Below are positions 1 to 8,477 of a stretch of 64,000 nt of DNA, piece after piece. Every line of letters starts with the position of its first letter. Within the stretch, counting starts at the first letter, position 1. The position numbers and the translations under genes are program-made. The stretch comes from JAPPHA01 sp963662815 (lineage in GTDB: Bacteria > Pseudomonadota > Alphaproteobacteria > Rhodobacterales > Rhodobacteraceae), in NCBI GenBank assembly GCA_963662815.2, contig CAXXWA010000015.1, forward strand, positions 8,927 to 72,926, in the 5' to 3' direction. A model generated the notes under the pieces. That model saw nothing but the letters and a program-made list of their open reading frames with translations, made no database searches and was not told where the DNA came from.

Positions 1-756
1 CTTGCATCATCGATTGTTCGATGCTGGCGCGTTTACGCTTTCGCCAAAGTACACGGTCATTACCGCGGCTGCAGCGGTGGGCCCCGGGAGTCGCCAATCC
101 CTTGAAAGGTTCTCCCACCGCTCGATCCTGCTGCCCGAGAAAACGGAAGACTACCCGGATTGCCAATCCCTGAAATGGCATCACCGCGAAGTCTTCGGAC
201 CAATCTATGACGGCATGGGAATTTAGAACCTGAATCGCAAGTCAATTTGGTTTTTTGATCTTGCTTCATTGCCTTACTGCGCGCCAGCAAGTGCGGCAAC
301 AACTGTCGGCGGAGTCCAAAGGCGACGGCGCGGCGTCTGCCCCATTGCCGCCTTCGTTTCCTTCGGGGACGGCGGGCACGTGACGCCCCGCCCTCGAACT
401 CGGTTGTGTCGCTCGGGAGCTCTTTCTGGAAGCCGTGCCTGTGCACCCGCCTTAAGTCGAGGTCGGGAAATCCGGTTCCGTGTGCGTTTGGACGGGATAC
501 CCGCCAAAATCCTGAACGCGATCGCCGAATTGCGAAATCCACGTCGAGGACGGATCCGCCAAGTCCTGACGAACCGTCATTTTTTCGGCGCTCCGCCAAC
601 CCGCATTGTCTTGAAGACCGCCCCAAGGACATCGTGGTGCATTGGTCGCAGTTCCAACGGACGGCTGCTTGCGAATCGGCAATTCCGTTACCAGAGTGGA
701 GACTGGATTCGGGGGATTCCCTTCACGGCCACACAAAGAAGTCGAGGTCAGTCAAG
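1..756. other. gene-poor stretch, nothing recognised
   Basis: No open frame here has a recognisable protein family, a convincing ribosome site or a sensible composition; the open frames overlap on both strands as expected for GC-rich noncoding DNA. It precedes the decayed binding-protein gene, so it may include that gene's promoter, but I could not point to clear -35/-10 boxes. No tRNA-like or strong terminator hairpin was seen. Confidence 0.5.
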
Positions 757-780
757 ATGATCCAAAGAGGATACCGACTG

Positions 781-1053
781 ATGGAGTTGCGGGCGTGGAT
801 GAGCCGGACGTTGCTCGCTGCAGTGGTTGTGGTTCCGGTCGAATCCCTTGCTGAACCGGAGGCGTTCAGGGTCGGGCTTCTCATGGACGTAAGCGGAGGT
901 TCTGCTGATGTCGTGAGGGACAGGCAGCGCGCATTCGATCTCGCGATCAAGCATGTCAATGCAGGTGGCGGCGTGCATGGCCGGCCCGTCGAGGTCGTGG
1001 TCGGCGACACGGAAGGCGACCCGGCAGGCGGTGGCGGTGGCGCGGCGCTTAGT
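781..1053 (+). pseudogene. N-terminal part of LivJ-type ABC substrate-binding protein, IS-disrupted
   Basis: This is the amino end of a periplasmic leucine/isoleucine/valine-type binding protein (Peripla_BP_6 family). It has a signal peptide (MELRAWMSRTLLAAVVVV...) followed by FRVGLLMDVSG and a later FDLAIKHVNAGGGVHGRPVE, the usual first strand and helix of this fold. An ATG at 757 is an alternative start; 781 was chosen because AGAGG lies about 10 bases before it. The frame is good to DTEGDP at about 1023, then one extra base around 1027-1030 throws it off: the neighbouring frame reads AVAVARRLVETEG and joins the fragment beyond the insertion element. The gene is therefore broken twice, by a frameshift and by the IS at 1054. 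Confidence 0.8.
1048..1053. repeat. left 6-bp target-site duplication (CTTAGT)
   Basis: CTTAGT directly abuts the left inverted end of the insertion element. The same hexamer abuts the right end at 3155-3160, as expected for staggered-cut insertion by an IS4-superfamily element. Confidence 0.85.
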
Positions 1054-3154
1054 CTGAAGTTCTAGGCGATTCTGGCTTTGTTTTCGCGATTTTCCGCGTA
1101 TATTCAAGGTGCTGGAGGGTTCGAGGAAGCGTCCAGTCCGGTTTCGTGTAGGCACTAGGATGCCTCAGGCCGTCTTGCGCTCCGTCAGGAGGCTTCCCGC
1201 CCGATAGTGCGCATTTTCCTGCATTTCGCGGATGTTTCCGCTTGACATCATATGTCGAGCCGGTCAGAAAGGGGCGAATCAGTAGGCACTAGTTTCCAGG
1301 ACGCTCCCGTGACCAAGCCCGCAGGCATGCACGTCGCCGTCATCAAGTCCCGCCAGAACGGAAAGACATACACTTCCGTCCTCCTCCGACAGAGCTACCG
1401 CGACCACGACAACCGGGTGCAGAAGCGGACCCTCGCCAATCTCTCGCACCTGCCGCCGCACACGATCCCGCTGCTGCGCGGCGCGCTGGCGGGAAAGCGG
1501 TACGCGGAGGCCGGCGACGTGCTTGGGGACCCGGTCCGATCCCGCCACCATGGGGCGGTGCAGGCGGTGCAGACGGCCATGAACGCCATCGGCCTTCCCC
1601 GCCTCGTCGCCCGCGAGCGGTGCCCGGAACGCGACCTTGTCCTCGCCATGGTCGCCGGCCGCATCCTCAGGCCGAACTCCAAGCTCGCCACCACCCGATG
1701 GTGGCGGAACACCACCCTGCCGCAGGAGTTCGCCATCGCCGACGACGTCGCCGCCGATGACCTCTACGCGGCGATGGACTGGCTCGACGAGCGGCAGGAG
1801 GGCATCCAGGGACGCCTGGCGCGGCGCTGGATCGCGGAAGGCGATCTCGTTCTCTGGGACCTGTCCTCGACCTGGTACGAGGGAAGCCACTGTCCGCTCG
1901 CGCGCTTCGGCTACAGCCGCGACCGCAAGCGGGGTCTCCCGCAGATCAACTTCGGCCTCCTCTGCGACCGCGACGGGCGCCCGGTCTCGGTCTCGGTCCA
2001 TCCGGGAAACATCACCGACAAGGAGACCCTCCTGCCCGAGCTCGACCGCCTGCAGCGCCGCTACGGGCTCTCCCGGGTGGTGATGGTCGGGGACCGCGGC
2101 ATGATCATCAAGGCCACCATCGCGGCCCTGCGTGAACGCGGCGGCGCCGACTGGATCACCGCCCTCAAGAGCCAGACCATCCGCAAGCTCGCCCGCCAGG
2201 GCCATCTCGACCGTTTCCAGGACCCCGAACACGAGCAGACGCTGTTCGAGATCCGCGACCATCCGGACTTCCCCGGCGAGCGCCTCGTCGCCTGCCGCAA
2301 TCCCCGCCTCGCCGGGCACCGCGCCCGCGTCCGGCAGGAGCTGCTCGAGGCCACCGAAAAGGCGCTTGCGAAGATCGCCGCACGCGTCGAGGGCGGAACC
2401 CTCGAGGGCGAGGCCGACATCGGTCTCGCCGTCGGCGAGGTCATCAACACGAAGAAGATGAAGAAGCACTTCGACGTCGACATCGCCGCGACCAGCTTCA
2501 GCTTCCGACGCAAGCAGGAGTCCATCGACGCCGAGGCCGCCCTCGACGGAATCTACATCATCCGCACCTCGCTCGGCGACGACGACATGGACGCCGAGGA
2601 ATGCGTCAGGGGATACAAGGCCCTGACCCGCGTGGAGCGCGCATTCCGATGCCTCAAGCTCAGCGACCTCCAGGTCCGGCCGATATTCCACCGCCTTGCG
2701 CACCGGGTCCGCGCCCACTTCTTCATCTGCATGCTCGCCTACCTCGTCGAATGGCACATGCGGAAGGCATGGGCCCCCCTGTGCTATACCGACACCGAAC
2801 CCGACGAGACCGGGGATCCGGTCCTGCCCGCCCGGCGCTCGGAGCCGGCACTGACCAAGGTTCATACCCACACCCTGCCGGACGGCAGCGGCGCCCACAG
2901 CTTCCGGACGCTTCTCGACAGCCTGTCGACCATCGTGCGCTCGACGCACCGGATTCCGGGCGCAGGCGACGGGCCGGAGGCCGAGGTCGAGGTGACGACC
3001 CGGCCTGACGACTGCCAGAAGAAGGCGCTCGATCTGCTGAAGGACATCGCGAAGATGCAGCGAAGCACAGGAATGTAGGCAGAGCGGGACAGGCCGCTTC
3101 GGCGTACTCCGTTGACAAAACACAATATTTTCGTCAACCACCAAAGAACTTCAG
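1054..3154 (+). mobile_element. complete IS1634-like insertion sequence, 2101 bp
   Basis: The element starts CTGAAGTTCT at 1054 and ends with the exact reverse complement AGAACTTCAG at 3154, giving perfect 10-bp terminal inverted repeats. It is flanked by CTTAGT on both sides. It carries one uninterrupted transposase gene. An 11-bp direct repeat GTAGGCACTAG occurs inside the left end at 1148-1158 and 1282-1292; its meaning is unknown. Intact ends, intact target duplication and intact transposase suggest a fairly recent insertion that may still be mobile. It splits a substrate-binding protein gene. Confidence 0.85.
1252..3078 (+). CDS. IS1634-family transposase
   Basis: A 608-residue DDE transposase that would catalyse movement of the surrounding element. 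It starts, after a short unconserved leader, with the family's typical VAVIKSRQNGKTYTSVLLRQSYR region. Probable catalytic acids are Asp203 (VLWDLSSTW), Asp281 (VMVGDRGMI) and Glu462 (TRVERAFRCLK, before the conserved Arg/Lys). The length fits IS1634 proteins (about 550-600 residues). The ATG at 1252 lacks a good ribosome site; an internal ATG at 1327, just before the conserved region, is an equally plausible start. No stop or frameshift is visible. Confidence 0.9.
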   Translation: MSSRSERGESVGTSFQDAPVTKPAGMHVAVIKSRQNGKTYTSVLLRQSYRDHDNRVQKRTLANLSHLPPHTIPLLRGALAGKRYAEAGDVLGDPVRSRHHGAVQAVQTAMNAIGLPRLVARERCPERDLVLAMVAGRILRPNSKLATTRWWRNTTLPQEFAIADDVAADDLYAAMDWLDERQEGIQGRLARRWIAEGDLVLWDLSSTWYEGSHCPLARFGYSRDRKRGLPQINFGLLCDRDGRPVSVSVHPGNITDKETLLPELDRLQRRYGLSRVVMVGDRGMIIKATIAALRERGGADWITALKSQTIRKLARQGHLDRFQDPEHEQTLFEIRDHPDFPGERLVACRNPRLAGHRARVRQELLEATEKALAKIAARVEGGTLEGEADIGLAVGEVINTKKMKKHFDVDIAATSFSFRRKQESIDAEAALDGIYIIRTSLGDDDMDAEECVRGYKALTRVERAFRCLKLSDLQVRPIFHRLAHRVRAHFFICMLAYLVEWHMRKAWAPLCYTDTEPDETGDPVLPARRSEPALTKVHTHTLPDGSGAHSFRTLLDSLSTIVRSTHRIPGAGDGPEAEVEVTTRPDDCQKKALDLLKDIAKMQRSTGM

Positions 3155-3160
3155 CTTAGT
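3155..3160. repeat. right 6-bp target-site duplication (CTTAGT)
   Basis: Second copy of the hexamer flanking the insertion element. In the reading frame of the downstream fragment it encodes part of SLVETEG, so the duplication falls inside the binding-protein coding sequence. Confidence 0.85.
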
Positions 3161-4106
3161 CGAAACCGAGGGCGTCCATGCGATCGTGGGTCCGAATCGG
3201 AGTGCGGATGCCCTCCCGGTCGCCGAAGTCGTGATCGGGCCGGCCGGCATTCCGACCGTAAGCTTTTCGGCGTCGTCCCCGATGCTGACGGACGTCGCGG
3301 ACAACGACTTCATGTTCAGGACGGCCGTCTCGGATGCTCTGCAGGGCCCCGTCCTGAGTCGCGTCGCACGCGAGCGGGGGTTCGAAAACGTCGGCGTAGT
3401 CCATGTCGACGACGCCTGGGGATTCGGGCTTGCCGAGGCTATCGACGATGCTTGGGGCGGCGCCATCGAGATCGTCGCGGCGGCGCGCGGAAAAGCCAGC
3501 TATCTTGAGGTCCTGCGCGATTCGGCGAAGGGCGGTGCTCAGGTTCTGATCGTGATCGCCTTCGAAAACATGGCCGTTACAATGGTCAGCGAAGCGATCG
3601 AGAACGGAATTTATTCACAGTTCATCTTCGGCGGCGGGGCCAAGCGTCCCGGCATCGTGAGGGCAATCGGCGGAGACCGCCTCGGCGGCATGGTCGGCAC
3701 CGGACCGGCGTCGGCGCCGGAAAGCGCGGTGTCCGTCAAATGGGAAGCAGCCTATGTTGCCGAATACGGAGTGCGGCCGGTACGCGCCTATGTCAAGGAA
3801 ACCTATGATGCGACGATCGCGCTGGCTTTGGCAGCGCAGGCTGCCGGACGCCTGGACGGCCCAAGGATACGTGACCGGATGCGGGCTGTCACCGGACCGC
3901 CAGGCACGGTCGTCGTTGCCGGCCCGGAAGGTGTCGCCTGGGCCCTCCGCATCCTGGCCGAAGGCGGGGAGATCGATTACGACGGCGCTTCCAGTGGCCT
4001 TGACTGGGACGAAAACGGGGACCTGCGTCGTGGCCACGTCGGGGTCTGGAAATTCACGGCCGACGAACGGATCGAGGAAGTCGAGGCGGTTCCCTTCGAG
4101 CGATAG
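3155..4106 (+). pseudogene. C-terminal part of LivJ-type substrate-binding protein
   Basis: Continuation of the disrupted binding protein. The frame is open from the target duplication (LVETEGVHAIVGPNRS) to a stop at 4106, about 316 residues. Typical type I periplasmic binding-protein segments follow: IVGPNRSADALPVAEVV, then IPTVSFSASSP, a lobe-two helix with VGVVHVDDAWGFGLAEA, and a C-terminal YVKETYDATIALALAAQ. Together with the fragment at 781-1053 it would make about 407 residues, the normal family size. A GTG at 3186 could restart translation but would leave a product without signal peptide or first lobe, so a functional protein is unlikely. No livHMGF transport genes lie nearby. Confidence 0.8.
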
Positions 4107-4504
4107 GGCATGCGTCAGCGAGGCAGACCGGAACTCCATTGCTGGCGGGCAGCAGATTCATCCGCACATTCGCAGCCCTCGGCGGTTCGCGGGCGTTGAA
4201 TAGGGCGGTGGCGCAAGCCGGGCAGAGCTGATCGAAGGATGCTTCGGAAATCTTCCTGACCCGGGCGTTCATGATGCGTCAATTCGGGCATTCAGGGCTT
4301 TACGGACAGAAGGTACCGACCGGTTGACGCGTGTCTCGACAGAGTTGGGTGCGCCGGAACAGAAGACACGGCGCGAACTCGCGGAGAGCGCAGCTCATCC
4401 GGTAAGGCATCGGCTTACCGAAGTCGGGTGGTCAGGCAGGGCCAGTTCCGTACTCCGTTCGCCTCGTCCGCTCGGTCAAGCGACCTTTGAAGGAGGAACG
4501 TAAC
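4107..4504. other. intergenic region before the cupin gene
   Basis: About 400 bases between the broken binding-protein gene and the cupin gene. No protein family, RNA or repeat was recognised. It ends in a strong ribosome site AGGAGG at 4491-4496. A promoter for the cupin gene probably lies here but I saw no convincing boxes. Confidence 0.5.
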
Positions 4505-4984
4505 ATGCGCGATCGAAGTCTTCCCCGGGCTGTCGCTTCCGAAGAGGTACCACCTTGTGCCAAGCAGTCCAGTTACCCGGAACCGTTTGCCACACGAATG
4601 ACCAAGCGGACGCGGCAGCGCCTCGGCGACTTCTTCGGCCTCGTGAACTTCGGCGTGAACTTGACGACAATCGCGCCCGGCGGGGAGACGGCGCTCATGC
4701 ACGCCCATGGTCGGCAGGACGAGCTGATCTTCGTCATGCAGGGCAACCCGACCGTCGTGACGGAATCCGGCGAAACCGAGCTCGCGCCGGGAATGTGTGC
4801 GGGATTTCGCGCGGGAGGCGAAGCGCATCATGTGGTCAACCGATCCGACCAGGAAGCTGTTATCCTGGAAGTTGGCGACCGAACGACAGGCGACGAGGCC
4901 CGCTATCCGCGGGATGATCTTCGCGCCGTCATGGGCGAAGACGGAAAGTGGCAGTTCTCGCAGAGGGATGGAACACCGTACTAG
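4505..4984 (+). CDS. cupin-domain protein
   Basis: A 159-residue single-domain cupin. The barrel runs roughly from residue 45 to 135: TTIAPGGETALMHAHGRQDELIFVMQGNP carries the first metal-binding motif (HAH...E), and GMCAGFRAGGEAHHVVNRS carries the second with HH. Start 4505 was chosen because AGGAGG lies eight bases upstream; a TTG 18 bases earlier has no such site. Such small cupins often bind metal and act as sugar isomerases, dioxygenases or storage-like folds; the substrate cannot be told. It is a lone gene with decayed DNA on both sides, and codon use looks like that of the window's other genes. Confidence 0.8.
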   Translation: MRDRSLPRAVASEEVPPCAKQSSYPEPFATRMTKRTRQRLGDFFGLVNFGVNLTTIAPGGETALMHAHGRQDELIFVMQGNPTVVTESGETELAPGMCAGFRAGGEAHHVVNRSDQEAVILEVGDRTTGDEARYPRDDLRAVMGEDGKWQFSQRDGTPY

Positions 4985-5078
4985 GCCAGGAGTTTCGCCA
5001 GTTTGCGTGCGCGAGGTTCGGTCTCGGGATTGTCGCTGGCCGCTGAACTCTCGCGTCGATTCCATGGTTGTTAGCGAC

Positions 5079-5340
5079 GAGTTCGTTTCCGTCGATGCCG
5101 ATGTGGACCTTCGTGGTCCTGCCGCCGCGGCTCAACCCGACCTCGGGAGGCTCGCCGTCCCGTGGGGCGCCCGCGCCGTGCTTGTGAACGCGGATCGACG
5201 AGGAGTCCACCATGCGCAGTCGAACATCGGATCCGAACCCGGAATCAAGCCGGGTGGTCATCAGTCGACTGTCCAGTCCCGGTTCGATGCCGGCTGTTTT
5301 GGCCAGATGCGCTGGGCGGTGCGAAATGTCCTCACGGCAG
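5079..5340 (-). pseudogene. IS5-family (IS427-like) transposase remnant
   Basis: On the minus strand the translation VDSSSIRVHKHGAG, about 20 residues later SRGGRTTKVHIGIDGNEL, matches the core of IS5/IS427 transposases, which read like DSTIVRAHQHAAG followed by SRGGRTTKIHALVD. The N-terminal third is only faintly visible upstream, and the similarity stops abruptly after GNELV at about 5079, where the normal continuation is missing. No terminal inverted repeats were found. It is a deletion remnant, not a functional transposase. Confidence 0.65.
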
Positions 5341-5360
5341 GGTTGCAGGCCAGTGCGCAT

Positions 5361-5400
5361 CGTGCGCGTCCGGACCAGATCGTGCGCGTCCGGACCAGAT
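5361..5400. repeat. perfect 20-bp tandem duplication
   Basis: CGTGCGCGTCCGGACCAGAT occurs twice head to tail at 5361-5380 and 5381-5400. It lies just upstream of the recognisable part of the IS5-family remnant and probably arose by slippage in decaying DNA. Confidence 0.9.
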
Positions 5401-5707
5401 GGATTGCACGACGCGCCGGAACAGCTATGCGCGAATTCGCGCAAATCGGGCCGGCTATCCGATGCCTGACCGAACGCAGCCTGAATTCCGATTTCGGCGA
5501 CCCGAGGATGCATCCCAGTTCCGCAAACACCCGGATCGTCCGCACCGGCTTCTCCAGTCTCGATCCGCCTCTTGAACCCGCATAACGCAGACACCGGCTT
5601 TGGACTTGCCGAACTTCGTTGCGTTGTCGCCTCCGACCGCCACGACGTCATTGCCCGTCATCGCGGGATTCATGTGGGCGCGCTTCCATCGAGTTGCGAG
5701 CTTGATT

Positions 5708-5742
5708 TTGACAAATCTCGATTCTCGAGTGATTATTGCGTT
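5708..5742 (+). promoter_or_regulatory. promoter for a leaderless LysR gene, with palindrome over the start codon
   Basis: TTGACA at 5708-5713 is a perfect -35 box; 17 bases later GATTAT at 5731-5736 matches four of six -10 positions. Transcription would then start at about 5743, the A of the LysR ATG, and there is no ribosome site between. A perfect 12-bp palindrome TTATGCGCATAA at 5741-5752 overlaps the start codon, a natural place for autoregulation. Confidence 0.5.
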
Positions 5743-6651
5743 ATGCGCATAAATTTTGATTTCAGCGACCTAGAGGCGTTTCTCGCGGTCAGGGATGCCG
5801 GGTCGTTCCGCCTAGCTTCAGATCGGCTCAACCTTTCGCAATCCGCCGTCACGCGCCGCATTCAGAAACTCGAGACGGCGCTCGGGTCGGCGCTGTTCGA
5901 ACGCACGACCCGGGCGGTCAAACCGACGCTTGCAGCCAAGCGGCTTCAGGCAAGGGCCGAGGCCATTCTGGAAGAGGTTCGTGAAACCATCCAGTCCATG
6001 CAGGACGAAAGCGTGGCGTTCGCCCATCAGCGCAATGCGATCGTGACCGTGGCGACTATCCCCACAGTGATCGGCAGCTTGTTGCTTCCGGCGCTTCATG
6101 CCTTTCGCAACCAGGGTTTTAATTCGCGCATCCGACTAATGGACCTCACTGCAAATGAAGTCGCGGAATCGGTAGCGCAGGGAGAGGCCGATTTCGGCAT
6201 CTGTTCTATTCCGACACTCGAACCTGGCACGGACTTCGAAGCGCTCTTCGAGGATGCGATCACGCTGGCGGCCCATCCTGATCACCCGTTGGCCCAAATG
6301 GAGAGGGCGCACTGGAAAGAAATCGCTGATGAAACCCTGATCCTTCCGGCGCGCGGCACCGGTAACCGCCTGCTAATTGACGAGGCGCTGGCCAAAGTAC
6401 GTCGACAGCTGATCTGGACATTTGAGGTTGTCCGAACGACCACCGCTCTGGAACTGGCGGCCGAAAGAGTTGGGGTCGCCCTTCTTCCGCTGTCTGCGGC
6501 CAAGTCGCATGCCGGCAAGAGCCTGGCGTTTCGACCAATGACAGCGCCCGGGATCACGCGCCAGATTGGGCTGCTCGCCCGCATCGGAGAGAAGAACACT
6601 GAAGCTGTCGCCGCTTTCAAGGACGCGCTTCGGGAGGTGGCTTCCCGGTAA
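5743..6651 (+). CDS. LysR-family transcriptional regulator
   Basis: A 302-residue LysR-type regulator. Residues 5-65 form the winged helix-turn-helix (FSDLEAFLAVRDAGSFRLAS...LSQSAVTRRIQKLE), followed by a linker helix and a two-lobed effector domain from about residue 90 to 295 (VTVATIPTVIGSLLLPAL, ADFGICSIP, ETLILPARGTGNR). Start 5743 puts the conserved helix at the normal distance from the N-terminus; the upstream in-frame extension to 5572 has no family similarity. No Shine-Dalgarno is present and the predicted transcription start coincides with the ATG. The target genes are not evident; there is no divergent partner, since the DNA upstream is an IS remnant. Confidence 0.9.
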   Translation: MRINFDFSDLEAFLAVRDAGSFRLASDRLNLSQSAVTRRIQKLETALGSALFERTTRAVKPTLAAKRLQARAEAILEEVRETIQSMQDESVAFAHQRNAIVTVATIPTVIGSLLLPALHAFRNQGFNSRIRLMDLTANEVAESVAQGEADFGICSIPTLEPGTDFEALFEDAITLAAHPDHPLAQMERAHWKEIADETLILPARGTGNRLLIDEALAKVRRQLIWTFEVVRTTTALELAAERVGVALLPLSAAKSHAGKSLAFRPMTAPGITRQIGLLARIGEKNTEAVAAFKDALREVASR

Positions 6652-7486
6652 GGTGCGTATTCCTGCGATGTTTGTAATGGATTGAACGACTTCGCGATCC
6701 AGTCTGCTCCGCACTCAGATCCGGAAACGAGTTGCTCCGAAAGCGAATCCTACCGGTCGTCCGTTCGGTGCCGATTGACGGGTTATTGCTGGCGATCAGG
6801 CAGGGCGTCGAAAGGCAAGCAGCCAAAGCCTTCCTCGGTCGTTCAATAAAGGGTGATCACGCTCGACAATCGGCGCGACGCCGACTGAACGCCTGATGGC
6901 ATCTGGATACTGGCACTTTTTGCGCTCAGGTTTCCGCAATCCGGCCACTGGCCAGCCACAGACTTGGCTATTTGGGCCCGGACAACATCGCTGAATGGCA
7001 CGATCGGCGGATCAATGGCGATGATGTTGCGGGCGTGAGGACGCCATTTTCCCGAGAACGGCGAGAATGCAGGCATGGACCTCTCGGACCGCTGCGCCAC
7101 GCTCGGAGAGTCGGGATCGAAGATCCCGGTGGCGGCGTCGGCCTTCGCTGGCGATGCCGAGGGCTCGCGAGCCGAACAGGACCACGACCAGCAGATCGTC
7201 CCGTTCCCGGATCATGTGAGCAGCCCGCTGGTTGAGGATGTTCTCCATACAGGCGATCGGCGCGGTTCCCGCTGTCTGCGATCCGGCCGCGCAGTGCTGA
7301 GCCAAGCAGGAAATCGGGGATTTCAGGGCTATAGGACAACGCAGTCAGTAGCCGCGTCCCGCATAAAGATCAATCGACCGAAGCTGGCAACTTGCCGGCC
7401 GCGCAGGTTGGGAGCGTCGAATACCAGCTTGCAAATCCCGGTCCCTCAATCCAGAATCCCGGACTACAGCAGCCGGGGGGCAACTC
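6652..7486. other. gene-poor gap between LysR and qmcA
   Basis: Apart from the nucleotidyltransferase remnant on the minus strand, nothing coding is recognised. The last 20 bases hold a G-rich ribosome site (GGGGGG) for qmcA. Confidence 0.5.
6843..7248 (-). pseudogene. frameshifted MNT-type nucleotidyltransferase remnant
   Basis: The minus strand encodes MIRERDDLLVVVLFGSRALG followed by IASEG, a good match to the start of minimal nucleotidyltransferase domains (GSRARG..). The expected acidic SD.D motif is not in this frame; a neighbouring frame gives ADAATGIFDPDSP, and further down NIIAIDPPIVPFSDVVRAQI resembles the later part of such proteins. At least one frameshift is therefore needed. 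Family members often pair with HEPN proteins as toxin-antitoxin systems; no HEPN gene was seen here. Weak call based on motif reading only. Confidence 0.35.
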
Positions 7487-8467
7487 ATGGGCAATTTCCT
7501 CGACAGTGTCGGCGGATACGCAGCGCTGGATGGAGTCGGCGTCACGGCCCTTGTTTTGCTGGCGTTCGCGGCGATTCTTGTTTTCTTGTCGGTCAAGTCG
7601 GTCCCACAGGGCGAAGAGTGGACCGTCGAACGCTTCGGCAGATATACGCGGACGCTCAAGCCGGGGCTGCGTTTCCTTGTGCCCCTGATCGACAAGATCG
7701 GCACGCGGATAAACATGATGGAAACCGTCCTCGACATTGCCAGCCAGGAAGTCATCACGAAGGACAATGCGATGGTGATGACCGACGCGGTGACCTTCTA
7801 TCAGGTAGTCGACGCGGCGCGTGCGGCCTACGAGGTTCGGAACATGGAACACGCGCTCGCGAACCTGTCCCAGACCAACATCCGCTCGGTCATCGGATCC
7901 ATGGATCTCGACGAGTCCCTGTCGAACAGGGACATGATCAATGCCAGGCTCCTCAACGTGATCGACGAGGCGGCGCATCCCTGGGGCGTCAAGGTCACGC
8001 GGGTGGAAATCAAGGATCTGGCGCCGCCGCCCGACATCAACGAGGCAATGGCGCGGCAAATGAAGGCCGAGCGCGACAAACGCGCGGAAATACTGCAGGC
8101 GGAGGGATTGAAGCAGTCGGCCATCCTGAAAGCGGAAGGCGTACGGGAAAGCCAGATCAGGGAAGCCGAGGGCCGTCGCGAAGCGGCATTCCTTGATGCG
8201 GAGGCCCGTGAACGCGCTGCAGAAGCCGAGGCGAAGGCGACGGAAATGGTTTCCGAAGCGATCGCGAAGGGCGACATCCAGGCAGTCAACTACTTTGTCG
8301 CGCAAAAGTACACGGAAGCTCTCAGGGATCTGGCGGCCGCCGAATCAGCCAAGACGGTCCTCATGCCGCTCGAGGCCTCGAGTCTGATCGGGTCAGTCGC
8401 CGGAATCGCCGAAATCGCACGCGCCGCCGCGACCGGGCATCAGGAACGGGCATTGGAAGAGACTTAG
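7487..8467 (+). CDS. qmcA: SPFH/band 7 membrane protein, QmcA-like
   Basis: A 326-residue stomatin/prohibitin-family protein. One N-terminal membrane helix (about residues 15-37) is followed by the SPFH domain, starting SVPQGEEWTVERFGRYTRTLKPG and including KDNAMVMTDAVTFYQVVD and LDESLSNRDMINARLL. A long charged coiled coil rich in AEG/EAEGRREA repeats (about 185-260) and a short hydrophobic tail follow. It probably oligomerises in the inner membrane and organises membrane domains or quality control (QmcA interacts with FtsH in E. coli). It pairs with the NfeD-like gene 10 bases downstream, the classic SPFH-NfeD arrangement (YbbK/YbbJ). Confidence 0.9.
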   Translation: MGNFLDSVGGYAALDGVGVTALVLLAFAAILVFLSVKSVPQGEEWTVERFGRYTRTLKPGLRFLVPLIDKIGTRINMMETVLDIASQEVITKDNAMVMTDAVTFYQVVDAARAAYEVRNMEHALANLSQTNIRSVIGSMDLDESLSNRDMINARLLNVIDEAAHPWGVKVTRVEIKDLAPPPDINEAMARQMKAERDKRAEILQAEGLKQSAILKAEGVRESQIREAEGRREAAFLDAEARERAAEAEAKATEMVSEAIAKGDIQAVNYFVAQKYTEALRDLAAAESAKTVLMPLEASSLIGSVAGIAEIARAAATGHQERALEET

Positions 8468-8477
8468 GTCGGACGAC

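Noticed and set aside
1279..3144. Antisense frame of about 620 codons within the IS1634-like element
   Set aside because: Low-complexity translation, no motifs, and the plus-strand transposase is convincing.
5361..5400. Possible start of a CRISPR array
   Set aside because: Only two units, directly adjacent with no spacer, and no cas gene nearby.
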